Source: Shinisaurus crocodilurus (Eukaryota; Chordata; Lepidosauria; Squamata; Shinisauridae). From it: a stretch of 64,000 nt of DNA. The notes below the pieces were generated by a model that saw only the letters and a list, made by a program, of their open reading frames with translations, ran no database searches and was not told the origin of the DNA. The stretch's first letter is position 1. Each line of letters begins with the position of its first letter. Below, one piece after another: positions 53,131-63,252 of the stretch. Location: assembly GCA_021292165.1 (NCBI GenBank), contig CM037877.1, positions 33,802,197 through 33,866,196 of the forward strand. The letters are read 5' to 3'. The translations under genes and the position numbers were made by a program.

Positions 53131-53895
53131 GCTCAGAAGTTTAATCAAGTACAGTCCACAAGAATGAAGCACAGGGTCCCTGTATCATTCACATCTGGTC
53201 ACCCTATTGCCCTGGGAGAAATGGGGCTGGACAATTTGCCCAGGGAAATGGGCAAATTGTCCATTTCCCCCAGGGGGGAAACATCTGAAAGATGGCAGTA
53301 TCCAGGCTTCAAAGAGCTATATTAAAATAAGAACGTAGAAGTCCATTAAATGGTGTAATCACTGCATTTGGGGAGAGGGACCAAGGGTTGCTGCACATGT
53401 GCTGGGAACTTAGTTTAGAAGCGTTGCATGGGTGTTCCTGTGCTTGAGTAAAGTTCAGCAAAATGATATGAGCACGAGGGGAGTTATGAAACAAGGGAAG
53501 TCATTCATCAAATGGATGGGCTCTAATATAACTGGCCTATAGCTGGGGGAAAAAAATTCTTATCCAGGGCAAACAAAGGGATTAAAAACAGGAAGTATAC
53601 TAACAATGGCAAGATTAAGCCACACATTCCTCTGCAATTATTTTCATAATGGATCATCACTAAATCAAAGCAATGAAGTTGCAAAAATATTGGGAGCCTC
53701 TTGAGAAACACGCAGAGAAGCTGGATTCCGAGGGTCTCAGGGCATGGCCTGCGGGCACACAATGCAGCCCCCTCCCCCCTGCTAAATCCAAGCAGGTCTA
53801 GGTGTGAGCAGTGTCTGGATGGGTGACTCGCCTTGCATTCCATGGTGGAAGAAGGAAGGATTTAATGTTATCAAACTCACACTTCGAGGATTTGA
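53131..53895. other. Unassigned, with a hairpin
   Basis: No gene is recognised. A perfect 14-bp-arm hairpin lies at 53228-53263. Confidence 0.45.
53228..53263. repeat. Perfect hairpin, 14-bp arms
   Basis: TGGACAATTTGCCC and GGGCAAATTGTCCA around an 8-base loop (AGGGAAAT). The flanks CCTGGGAGAAATGG and CCATTTCCCCCAGG extend the pairing with mismatches. Confidence 0.95.
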
Positions 53896-54133
53896 GAACC
53901 AGTGTAACATAGTGGTTAGAGTGGACTGGGACTTGGAAGATCCATATTCTAGTCCCCGTTCTGCCATGTGGCTCACTGGGTGACTTTGGGTACGTTACTG
54001 ACTCTCAGCCTAACCCACCTCACAGGATGTTGTTGTTTGTGAGGATAAAATGGACAGGAAGAGGACCACACATAAGCCGCCTTGGTTCCTTGCAAGAGGG
54101 AAAATGGTGGCATATAAATGCAGTAATAATAAA
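53896..54133 (+). mobile_element. SINE-A, plus strand
   Basis: The tRNA-like head GTAACATAGTGGTTAGAG with TTCTAGTCCCCGTTCTGCC, the body TCACTGGGTGACTTTGGG, then 'gaggataaaatggacagg' and an AATAATAAAA tail. Confidence 0.9.
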
Positions 54134-54639
54134 ATCAAACTTTCTCAACTCATACAGTATGACCATAGAAGGCAAAATGGTTGTTCGTTTAATGCTCTTT
54201 AATTTGTATTGCATCACGTATTACATTAAGCATAAAACTACTGTAGGAGTTGCACCTATCATAATAAAATGAATAACCCTTAGTAATCAATACAAATAAA
54301 TGCTCCTTGTTTTTGAGGAATGATATCCAGAAATCTCAGAAATTATTACTGACAATTGTAATCCACTGACAAGTCTGAGTAAAGATGTGATTATTAGCGT
54401 GGGAGTCAGACTATGGTAATCTTTTTCCTGCTACACAGCACTTACTGTCAGGCCACGGAGGTGACAGATGCTTGTTACTTAAAATGGAATTCCCAATTAA
54501 TCTTTAGTCTAGCTGGGAAGCAGCCAGCAATGAGAGAAATCACATAGACGCATCTCTCTTTTTTATTAACCTAAACACTACTAAAATATCAAGTTTTGCA
54601 GCATTTTCCCCGATCTACCTTTTGTCTATCAGTTAGACA
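54134..54639. other. Repeat-free sequence
   Basis: No repeat or gene is recognised. About 54330-54560 is free of repeat phrases and contains TGACAGATG (Meis-like) and CAATTAATC motifs. It is a candidate conserved stretch only. Confidence 0.3.
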
Positions 54640-55245
54640 GGAAAATAGAACGCTGCCTTATACCAGGCCAAATTATTTGTCCATCTAGCTCAGTTATTAT
54701 AGTGAAGGGAGAACCAAGGAAGTCTGAGCTAACTGAGAGTCTGAACTCCACTTTGAAGCTCGGTTCGCCTCGCTCATGTTTTCACTTGTGATCTGTTATT
54801 CTTTTTGTTTGAATGGGGAAAGTGCACATTTCTGTGTGCATTTTCCGAAAGTGCACACTTACCCACACATTGACTAAAGCATGAAAATGCATATTTTATG
54901 AAAATTGTGCATTTTAAAGTGTGCGTTGTAGAAATATGTAGGTATTTTGCTAATGTTTCTCATGTTCAGGAATATGTGAACTTTTTCTGAGAAAAAATGA
55001 ATTGCTGTCCTGTTCATGTTCAGGGTTTTGAACGGGCCAAGTTCTGATGATTTGTGAAATGAAATTAAATCCTCCTGCATTCCTAGCCTGGTATTGGCTG
55101 CTCTGACTGGCAGCAGGGTCTCTTTCCAGGGTCTCAAGCAGTTTGCCATTGCCTGATACCTGGTCCTTTTGAACTGGAAATGCTGGGGATTGTGCCTGGC
55201 CTGTCACCACATACAAAGCATTTGCTTTACCACTGAGAGCTGAGG
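54640..55245 (-). mobile_element. SINE-B, minus, split by family C
   Basis: The 3' body piece (54640-54700: 'cgctgccttatacc', 'gtccatctagctcagt') and the rest (55085-55245: 'gactggcagcagggtctc', 'tgctggggattgtgcctgg', 'tttgctttaccactgag') are the two halves of one SINE-B. Confidence 0.8.
54702..55083. mobile_element. Family C element inside SINE-B
   Basis: 'ctttgaagctcggttcgcc', 'ggaaagtgcacatttctg', 'ttgactaaagcatgaaaatg' and 'gaacgggccaagttctgatg' run without interruption. This copy provides the reference order for the interrupted copy at 40318-41560. Confidence 0.75.
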
Positions 55246-55270
55246 TAGGTTATCTTCCTGACAGTCTCTG

Positions 55271-55588
55271 GCTGGGTTCAGACAACATGATAACCCATAC
55301 TCAGGGTCAGTATGGGTTGTCATTGAACCGAGGGTTGTTGTTGAAATGTGGGTTATCGTGTTGTCTGAACCCAGCCAAGATACAAACCACGGTGAACAAC
55401 CCACAGTTCACAACCCAACAACAAACCATGGGTTCTCTTCATGGATTGTTCATGGTTAACAAGCCATGGCTTGTTAGCACAGCTGGGTTCAGACAACATG
55501 ATAACCCATATTTCAGCAACAACCCACAGTTCAATGACAAACCACACTCAACCCTTGAATGTGGTTTATCGTACTGTCTGAACCCAGT
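55271..55588. repeat. Paired palindromes (TGGGTTCAGACA family)
   Basis: Unit 1 (55271-55375) runs from GCTGGGTTCAGACAACATG to TGTTGTCTGAACCCAGC. Unit 2 (55482-55588) runs from GCTGGGTTCAGACAACATG to TACTGTCTGAACCCAG. Each unit folds on itself. The 106-bp spacer also contains inverted ACCATGG/CCATGG motifs. It is either two adjacent MITE insertions or one longer element with four copies of the terminus. Confidence 0.85.
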
Positions 55589-55689
55589 TGCTGATATTCC
55601 CCCCATCACCTTTGTGGGGGAAAGAATAGTGCTGCAAAAGTGAGTGTGAGATTTCAGCCCAGCATTATACCCTATTGCATGCAACTTAG

Positions 55690-56030
55690 GACCACATTAC
55701 TTGAAAGATCATCTCCCCCTATATAACCCACTAGTCCACTACGAATTTCAGGGCAGACCTTGTTGCTGTCTGTGCCACCCTGCATAGTCCCATCTGGCAG
55801 CAATGGGCCTTCTCTGTGGTGGCACCCTCCCGTTGGAATGACCTCCCCTCTGCGATATGTCAGAGCACCAACCATCATATGCTTCTGACAACTATTAAAA
55901 ACATAGTTGTTTACCCTGGCTTTCCCTAACCATTAACTAGTCTAAATGTTGTTGTGTTATATTGTTTTATAATTTGCTGTACACCACTTCAGAATTTCTA
56001 AAATGGGAAGCAGTAAATAAATATTCTTAA
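55690..56030 (+). mobile_element. L2/CR1-type LINE 3' end, plus
   Basis: 'cagcaatgggccttctctg', 'tggtggcaccctcccg', 'ggaatgacctcccctctg' encode the decayed ORF2 C-terminus (a GLL.GGTLPLE pattern). They are followed by 'gctgtacaccacttcagaat' and an AAATAAATA tail. Confidence 0.8.
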
Positions 56031-56046
56031 ATAAATAAAATAATAA

Positions 56047-56051
<5 letters not shown>

Positions 56052-56080
<29 letters not shown>
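56052..56080. repeat. (AT)n microsatellite
   Basis: Pure AT run directly after a LINE tail. Confidence 0.95.
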
Positions 56081-56083
<3 letters not shown>

Positions 56084-56159
56084 TCCAAACTCTGAAACAA
56101 ATAAATAGGGATGTGTGAATAAGCAAAATTTGAGGCCATCAAGGTTCTCCACATTGTAC

Positions 56160-56420
56160 CCTCAGGGGGTCAGGTATTAAAAGAGAAAAACAATGGAGAT
56201 GCCCCTCCCCATCTGTTAACTCTCATGCATGTGGGGGGGGATTTCAGGGGGAAAAACTGGTGGGGCAAGGAAGGTTTATTCCTCCCCTCCTAGAACGTTC
56301 TGCTCCTGACCTGAATCAGGGCTGTGCATGCATATTATAGAATAATTAAAAAAAAAAAAAATAACCCTGAGCTACACACAGTGTGATTAGCGCAATGTGT
56401 AGTTTGGCTCTTAGAACGCT
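56160..56420. mobile_element. MITE related to 27225-27594
   Basis: 'cccatctgttaactctcatg', poly-G, 'ggtttattcctcccctcct', 'ctgacctgaatcagggc', 'gagctacacacagtgtgatt' and 'gtgtagtttggctctt' follow the order of the 27225 element. The left terminus is not clear. Confidence 0.65.
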
Positions 56421-56581
56421 AATCATGCAGGGCTCTAAACTGCACGAGGAGTCTATGTGTACAGAGTAGGAGCCCCATTTCAGACCTTGCCAACCAATGA
56501 ACAGAGGGCAGGGGCGAGGCGAAGCCAACAGGGGATGGGACGACAACAAGGGCAGGGGCAGTAAGCATGCCACCACTGGAG

Positions 56582-56920
56582 TGGTGTCAAGAGTAGGCCC
56601 GCTTGGGCACCTGCCAAGAGCCCACACCCCAGGAGGGGCCCACCGACAAGAGCCCCCTGGACTTGCTCCTTCATCCTTGCAATCTGCTTGTTCGCCTGCC
56701 TCTTGGCTCTGGCCAAGACAACAGTGGTGGTGAGGAGGGAGCAGTAGATGCCACGTGGCCTACTTGCTCACTGGCTCTCTCTGCCAGCAAGTGGTAGCAG
56801 TGATGAGGAACAAGAGCAGCTAGTGACAATGGCGGTGAGAAGGCCGACTCATTGAGGGAGGGGGCCCGCTGAGGGTGTCCTGCCCAAGGGCCCTCGCCTC
56901 AAAAACCTGGAGCTGGCCCT
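56582..56920. mobile_element. Family E copy
   Basis: 'gtcaagagtaggcccgcttg', 'cccaggaggggcccaccgac', 'agagccccctggacttgctc', 'ttgctcactggctctctctg' and 'aaacctggagctggccc' run in the same orientation as 16318-16885. Confidence 0.78.
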
Positions 56921-57939
56921 TCCTCTCCCCCTTACGCAATTGTCTCATCATGCATAGCTTTTTCAGAAGCTATCCAAGCACACCTGGTGGCAAAAATACT
57001 GCTCTGAGCCTGTGTTTTGAAACTGTGGCTTCGAGGCACTCAGGATGCCATGGGCACAGGCATGCAGATAAAATGAAAAATTTCCCCGTCCCATTACAGA
57101 GGTTCTACTAGCCCACAGTAAATACCCCCCACACACACTTTTTTTAATGTCCCCAATCCTGAATACAGGCATTTAGTAGTCAGAAATAAGTTGGGGGTTA
57201 TTTTAGTGTGAGGTTGTTTTAATTGTATGTTTTCATATATATTTAATGACATGTTTTGTGTATTTTTAGCATGTTTTACATTTTCACATTGCAACCTGAT
57301 TGAGCCTAAAGTCTGGGGCGCGGGGGTTTAGAAATCTAAATATATGAAGTCTGATTCTGTAGGAAACCAATATTCAAGGGAGACATAGGAGACTACAGAC
57401 AAGTAAAACCATTATGTCCAACTGCTGTTCTCTTTATACATGGCTAGGTATTGCCATTTCGTAAGAGTCCTCTGAAGCAACTAAGCAAGCAGAAGCCTGT
57501 TATACACATTCAACTGGGTGAAACCAATATGCAGGTTGTGGATTGCACAGTGGTAGGTGATGTTCTGGTTATTTTGCTGCTTGAAGCAAAGGACCAGATG
57601 GCATCCCCTCCCATTCCGTGTACAAAAGCTGACTAGGCTGGGGGAGATGACCTGTCAGCTGTGCATCCTATGACGTGTGTGTGTGTGTGTGTGTGTGTGG
57701 ACTAGAGAGAACAAGGCCTCAGGATTAGAGCAGAGTTGTCAGGCAGACTCATATGACAGGAGGCATTTCCTGACCTCCATGCATTCATCTGAAGGCCTAT
57801 GCCTATACAAATCACATGCTTGTACTGTCACGCCACACAATCCTTCTAAAATGCTAGGGTCTCTGCTTGTCAAGATTCTCTGAATATCAGCTCGTGCTTG
57901 TCTCTCCTTGATTTGCACTTTTTGATAATGTTGTGGACT
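56921..57939. other. Unassigned, with a family G scrap and (GT)n
   Basis: About 57545-57630 matches the left part of family G ('gctgcttgaagcaaagg', 'cagatggcatcccctccc'). A (GT)n run lies at 57675-57701. The rest is unassigned. Confidence 0.45.
57675..57701. repeat. (GT)n microsatellite
   Basis: Pure GT run of about 13 units. Confidence 0.96.
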
Positions 57940-58225
57940 TTTCAAAATTTGTTCATTTTTTTTAAAATTGTGCGTTTTTCAAGTACAAATGCGCTCGTGT
58001 TCACATTCAGGATTGCCCCCGCTCAGCCATGAAGCTCACTGGGTGACTTTGGGCCAGTCACTGACTCTCAGCCTAACCTACCTCACAGGGTTGTTGTGAG
58101 GATAAAATGGAGAGGAGGAGGAGGATTATGTAAGCCACCTTGGGTTCCTTGCAAGAAAAAAAAGGTGGGGTATAAATATAATAAACAAATAAATTTGCAA
58201 AATTCTCATACATCCCTCACTTCAG
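57940..58225. mobile_element. Family C remnant split by SINE-A
   Basis: 'aaaattgtgcgtttttcaag' and 'gtgttcacattcagg' on the left and 'gcaaaattctcatacatccc' on the right belong to family C. A SINE-A lies between. Confidence 0.6.
58020..58197 (+). mobile_element. SINE-A, plus, head-truncated
   Basis: It begins at GCTCAGCCATGAAGCTCACT, lacks the tRNA-like head, and continues 'gtcactgactctcagcctaa', 'gaggataaaatggagagg' to an ATAAACAAATAAA tail. Confidence 0.9.
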
Positions 58226-58904
58226 ATATTGGATTACAACCTATTTTCCATCTGTCTTCTTTGGAAATGGGCTGAGTTGGGGTTTGCACTTGAAGCATCT
58301 GGATGGCCAATATTGGAAAGAGGGTGCTGGACTAGATGGATCCTTGGTCTGATCCAGTAGGGCCCTTCTTACTTTCATATGAAACACAAAGTAGTACCTG
58401 TGGACCATTTTCATTCCAGTTTCTCAGACTTCCACCAAGGCAGATGTTGCATTGCAGTGTGTGACAGGGCCCTTGAAAGTGGGTGTGAGAGCTGAGCCAG
58501 GGTTTGCACTTGAAACATAGAATGGTGTCTTGAACATGTACAACAAGCTTTTCTTTCTTTCTGATATCTCAGTCTTCAAAGGAGATATTACCTTACAATG
58601 TATGTGCCATTTTCCTCCCATCTCTGAAAATGACCATCTTCGTGGAGGTGGTGATGGACTGAGCTGGCATTTGAACATGAAATGTAGAATTGTGTTCTAA
58701 ATGTATGCATCAGATTTTGTTCAGATAGCAAGAAAATTATTGTGTTACAAAACTCTCCCTTTTTATGTGAATGCTGATGGATAAGAAAATTTGTACATCA
58801 AAGATGTGGGGCTCCAGCATATATTTTAATTAATACAGGTAAGGTGAATGATAGATAGATTCTGTGCCTAGCTTTTATGTTCTTGTTCACTAGAATGGTC
58901 TTGT
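58226..58904. other. Unassigned, with a CR1-like scrap
   Basis: About 58300-58375 ('gtgctggactagatggatc', 'tggtctgatccagtaggg') is the end phrase of a CR1-like element. The rest is unassigned. Confidence 0.45.
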
Positions 58905-59085
58905 TTTATTCACAGGATGTTCACAGGAGATCGACTAAGGTCGATCAGGTTGGTGGGTACAGGGACAGGGCCTTTTCAGTGGTGTCCCCACACTTGTGGA
59001 ATTTTCTCTCCTGAGAATTCCACATGGTCCCCTATCTTGTAGCTTTCCTTTTTAAAATTCCACCAAGCTTTCTATTGATCTTATC
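58905..59085 (+). mobile_element. LINE ORF2 C-terminal fragment, plus
   Basis: 'acagggccttttcagtggtg' and 'cccacacttgtggaattttc' correspond to the GPFSVV.P.LWN-like region of L2/CR1 ORF2. It is frameshifted and truncated on both sides. Confidence 0.6.
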
Positions 59086-60275
59086 ACTTCAGGCAGCAAC
59101 ACATTTTGGGCCAGCAAGGGACAAAACATGGGGGTGCGGTGGGGATCTAGATAGACATCCTCAATAAACAAAGCAATGCAGAGCTGGAGACCAGACTGTC
59201 TTTTTCAGAGAGAAATTGTGGAGAGATCCAGCTGCTGGTGCAGGTGGGCACAGCAGCATGGTAAGCCCTTGAATCATGTCTCCATCTGTACCCTTCTAAA
59301 ACAGTAGCTAAGGGGGCCACCACAATGCAGTTATTCAAGTACTGATTGATGGTGCAAACATTTTGGGAAATCTGACTTTTATTTCATTGCTGAAATCAAG
59401 TTTTGATTTTTTTAAAAATTGGATGAGGTGCACTCAAAAGTCTGACCTTGAGCACATTTGAAAATAATTGTGCATAGATCCACACCTTGATATCTTGGAA
59501 GCAATTCCCCTCAGATGTTTTGCCAGATGGGTCATCATATTCAGGTGCTCTTGCTGAGGAGCTTTGCCCAGTTATGCGTTTGCATTTCATTTGCAATACA
59601 TGCAGGCTCCCACAAGCACCAGGCTTATCGTAAGTTTGGAATTGTCTGCATAAAAATGTACCCATATGTTATGGCCAGACAGAAAGCAATATACTATAGC
59701 AGTTGACCCTTTGACCTGCAATATTCCTGAATAATATTGGAGTTAAGAGTTGGGTTTAGGGATTTAGTAAATGGCAGTCCCGCTGACCTTAATTACTCTA
59801 ATGCCTCTTCTAATCCTATCAGGGCTCTGTGAATGAAATGCATTTTGAGCATCTAAAGAAAAGATTACTGTGCCATGGGTAAGCTGCAGTTGGGGGCACA
59901 TCGTGTTAAAAATTCAGAAGAATGTAATACAAGTCACCTGTTGCCCAGGAACCTTCTGGTGTCGGAGTGCACGATGAGCCACATTAATCAGCTGCGGAAA
60001 GGGTATCAGCATAGCACATGATTGCCTGGCCTTGCGTGTTCCTTTCGCCGGGCTCAGCAGCACAGCTTCTGCGAAAGGGAAGGCAGGGCGGAAAGCGTGT
60101 CATCCGACACTTTCGACCTGCTCCCACGCAAACATTCAGGGCTGACTTCACAAGGGAAAGCAGAGGGAAACACATGTTTTTGTAGCACTGGCAGGAGGCT
60201 GCAAATAGGCCGAGATCCGCAGTTAAGGAGAAGCGTGGCCAGGTTTCCCCCTCCCTTAAGCTCTGTTATATGGCT
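59086..60275. other. Mostly repeat-free sequence
   Basis: No gene is recognised. About 59740-59890 is repeat-free and contains GACCTTAATTACTCTAATGC and TTCTAATCC, homeodomain-like sites; it may be a conserved non-coding stretch. The 172-codon plus frame at 60022-60540 runs into a MITE and is not called. Confidence 0.3.
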
Positions 60276-60359
60276 CAGCCTTCCCCAGATATGCTGGCTA
60301 GGGGATTATGGGAGTTGCACTCCCAACACATTTGGAAGGCATCAGGTTGGGGAAGGCTC
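60276..60359. mobile_element. MITE-2 remnant
   Basis: CAGCCTTCCCCAGAT at the left is followed by 'ggattatgggagttgcac', 'tcccaacacatttgg' and GGTTGGGGAAGGCT. The left arm is internally deleted. Confidence 0.75.
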
Positions 60360-60736
60360 TCAGGCCCTGTGGCTACAATGTGCGGGGAAAAACCCCCAAC
60401 ACACTGACTTTGAAAACAGCTGCGTATTAACAAGTGTGATGGTAGGAATTCACATCGTCATGTTTAGTATTAACAGTTGGTTCTTTAATATTAGCAGGAG
60501 ATTTTATGTAGAGCCCAACTACACTGTAATTAAACAATGAAAACACAATCCACTCAGTCCAGTAAACTATTCTGGGTAAGGGAGCACTGATGTCAACTGG
60601 TGCTCCCTGATGTGAATCGGCATGAACTTTTTAGAGAAGGCAGCCAATCTGTACAAATATTCCTTTGAAACGAATGGGGAACCTGTGGCTGGAGGTGGTG
60701 GGTCACCTTTTGACAGCGCGCACGTGCACGCACACG

Positions 60737-60759
60737 CACACACACACACACACACACAC
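60737..60759. repeat. (CA)n microsatellite
   Basis: A CA run preceded by a GCGCACGTGCACGC alternating tract. Confidence 0.95.
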
Positions 60760-60984
60760 TGTGCTCAAGGACTTCTGGACCGAGTTGAGTGACAATAGAT
60801 AGTATTGCTGGTTTGTCAATGGGAATAACTATTGTCACAGGACATCCTGGTCCACCCCTATCTGAGACTTCCCCTGAGGTGAAAGGAAAGAAGTAGGGAT
60901 GCCCCTGGCTTTGGCCTAAGTAAGGCATGGTGAATTGCTTCTCACTCACTTGCAGACCCTTGATGGCCAGAAGTTGGTTTGTTT

Positions 60985-61125
60985 TTTCTATCAGTCAATC
61001 AATTAGATTTTTATATCACCTTTTAATATACAATAATCAGGGCAGTTTTCAAAAGTTGAATAGAGTAAAATACAACAAATGTCAGTAAAATCTTTTTTTA
61101 TTTTAATCCAGCAGGATAAAAGCAG
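60985..61125 (-). mobile_element. LINE 3' UTR fragment, minus
   Basis: 'attagatttttatatcacc', 'ataatcagggcagttttc' and the following AATAAAATACAACAAA-like tract fit the inverted LINE 3' UTR. Confidence 0.5.
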
Positions 61126-61434
61126 CATTAAAATTCCATTTTAAAAAAATTCTTCAGATAGCAAAAACTGGGGAAAATAAAAAGGTGTTGAAAAGACATG
61201 GAGCTGGATCCAGATGAATGCTGGATCAACTGCCATGCTGGGAGTGGACTTCCCTGGCCACTCCTTCCCACAGCAGCCCCTCCAGTGCCCTGAAAATGCT
61301 ACACAGAGAGCCAGGAGACTGTGCTTAATGGGGGGAGCTGAGTCACTGGGAAGAGTGGGCATCCCCAGAAATTAGGGTGGGGGGACCTTCCATGAGTAGA
61401 GCCCTTTTCCTTGAGGAATGCAGATCCTGGATCC

Positions 61435-61641
61435 ACCCCATGAAATAGGTGCCAGACAAACGTCCCAGGGTGCCTCAACAGAAAGGGCTCTGTTCCTGGT
61501 CATCACTGCCTCACCTTAGCTGGCAGGGGTACCTGGAGAAGGGCCTCTGAAGATGATTTCCATGTACCGGCAAGTTACTGTGGAAGGAAACTGGTATTCC
61601 TTTAGGTTAGGTATCTAGGTCCCAAGCCATGTTGCGGCATT
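61435..61641 (-). mobile_element. L2/CR1-type LINE fragment, minus
   Basis: 'agaagggcctctgaagatg', 'gtaccggcaagttactgtgg' and 'aggtcccaagccatgttgc' are antisense phrases of the LINE ORF2 C-terminus/3' region. Confidence 0.6.
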
Positions 61642-61915
61642 TAGGGATGTATGGATTTTGTCTGTGTTTCACGGATTGTCAGGCATCTTTTGTTCCATCG
61701 CCTGCTCATTGATGGAACTGGATTTTTTGTAAGAACATTTTGTTTGTTAGCACTAATGTGCACTTATGGAAGTTCACATTTGCACAAATCCCCACAAAAC
61801 AACAACAACAGTCCACAAGTCTGCGGAAAAAGCCAGACCGCTGCGGAATCCACAGGTCAGATTCACAAACATCTGATCTTATCTGAATCCATTTCAGGTT
61901 TCTCCAGTGTCCCTA
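61642..61915. mobile_element. Family F element
   Basis: The ends are TAGGGATGTATGGATT and CCAGTGTCCCTA. The interior 'tttgttccatcgcctgctc' and 'gctgcggaatccacaggtc' is the inverse of the copy at 49739-50182. Confidence 0.7.
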
Positions 61916-62366
61916 CTCATGTTTCTTATCGGCTGCAAGCATTAAAAGGTTAAGGTGTCTTTGGGCCAAACATGCCAAGGATCTCACAGGGAAAGGCAAA
62001 GGGAGGCACCATAGCAAGATAAACAGTATGGGAAGAAATGTTCCATAGTCTAGATGACCTCCAATGGCTCCCATCCAAATAGGGGCTGTTGCAGCTGCAG
62101 GTAAAGGCAACCTGAGCATGTTCTGCAGCTCATCTCTCAATGCAGAAGAATGAGAAGAGGGCAGGAACCCGCATGTATGTAATCCTTCCTCCAAAGAGCA
62201 CAGAGTACAAATGCAATGAAAAATAATATGATGGAAATTGTAATATTGCCTGCTTAAATCAATGATGTAATGTAACCATTAGTTAGAGTGGGAGGAAAGG
62301 TTTAATTGAACAATCCCCAGGGTGTATGTTTTGTAAACCCTCCTCCCTACTTCCGGCCTCTCTGTG

Positions 62367-62408
<42 letters not shown>

Positions 62409-62984
62409 CCCCTCCAACATGATGGATGCATGGTCTGAGCTGGCTTCCAGCCAGTGATCTCCAATGAAGCGGCCTCTTAACACCCAAGACTCTAATCTGC
62501 CTATATGCATCCTGCATATATGACTAAACGGACTGTAAGTAAAACTAATAAATGTCTCTATTAGTTTTAAACCTTGTATGGACAATCCGTTCCTTTAAAG
62601 AGCCTTTTACCAGGGTTTAGCAACCCACGTGGTGATAACCAGTTTCAATAACCAGGCTGCGCATAAGGGAGAAAACTCTGCTTCGTCCTAACCAGTATAG
62701 GACCAGCTCCTTTCCATATCCTCCAACATAATATACATTTACTAAGTAAATGTGATTGCTAAATGCTCTCTCCATTGAATAATATAAAAACTTAATATAA
62801 AGATTGTACATTCCTGGATCATGTAATTCCCACTTTCCCATTAAGAACTGTCTTCTTGGCCTAGATCAGACCAAGGCTCATCTAGCCCAAATGTTGGTCC
62901 CAACATGAGTTTTTAGCTAATAGGTAGGACATAATAGTGCAGGCCCCCCCCTGCTGTGCATACCAGGATCTGGTAGGTGAAGAA
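61916..62984. other. Unassigned, with (TC)n
   Basis: No gene is recognised. A long (TC)n run lies at 62370-62406 and reads as an Arg-Glu repeat on the minus strand, an artefact. Confidence 0.45.
62370..62406. repeat. (TC)n microsatellite
   Basis: Pure TC dinucleotides followed by poly-C. Confidence 0.97.
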
Positions 62985-63252
62985 GAGCTCAGTGGTTGAG
63001 CACATGCTTTGCATGCAGAAGATCCAAGGTTTTACCCCTGGCATTTCCAGGTAGGGCTAGGAAAGACAGACCCCTGTCTGAGACCCCGGAGAGATGCTAC
63101 CGATCAGTGTAGACCAGTGTTCTCCAACCTTGTGTCCCCAGATGTTTTTGGCCTACAACTCCCAGCATGCCCCAGCCAGTATAGCTGGTGTAGACAGTAC
63201 TGAGCTAGACACATCAATGGTCTCACCCAACGTATGGCAGCTTTCCATGTAT
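62985..63252 (+). mobile_element. SINE-B, plus, split by MITE-1
   Basis: The head GAGCTCAGTGGTTGAGCAC, then GCATGCAGAAGATCC, 'gcatttccaggtagggct' and 'ctgtctgagaccccggag'. After the MITE come 'agtactgagctagacac' and 'tatggcagctttcc'. Confidence 0.9.
63115..63187. mobile_element. MITE-1 lacking its right arm, 73 bp
   Basis: It opens CAGTGTTCTCCAACC and runs through GCCCCAGCCAGTATAGCTG, then stops. The target duplication gtgtagac (63107-63114, 63188-63195) is nevertheless perfect. Only CTG remains of the right terminus. Confidence 0.92.

Noticed and set aside
60022..60540. 172-codon plus-strand frame
   Set aside because: It runs through a MITE-2 remnant; no motif, no splice context.
62283..62464. 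Arg-Glu repeat peptide on the minus strand
   Set aside because: It is a translation of the (TC)n microsatellite.
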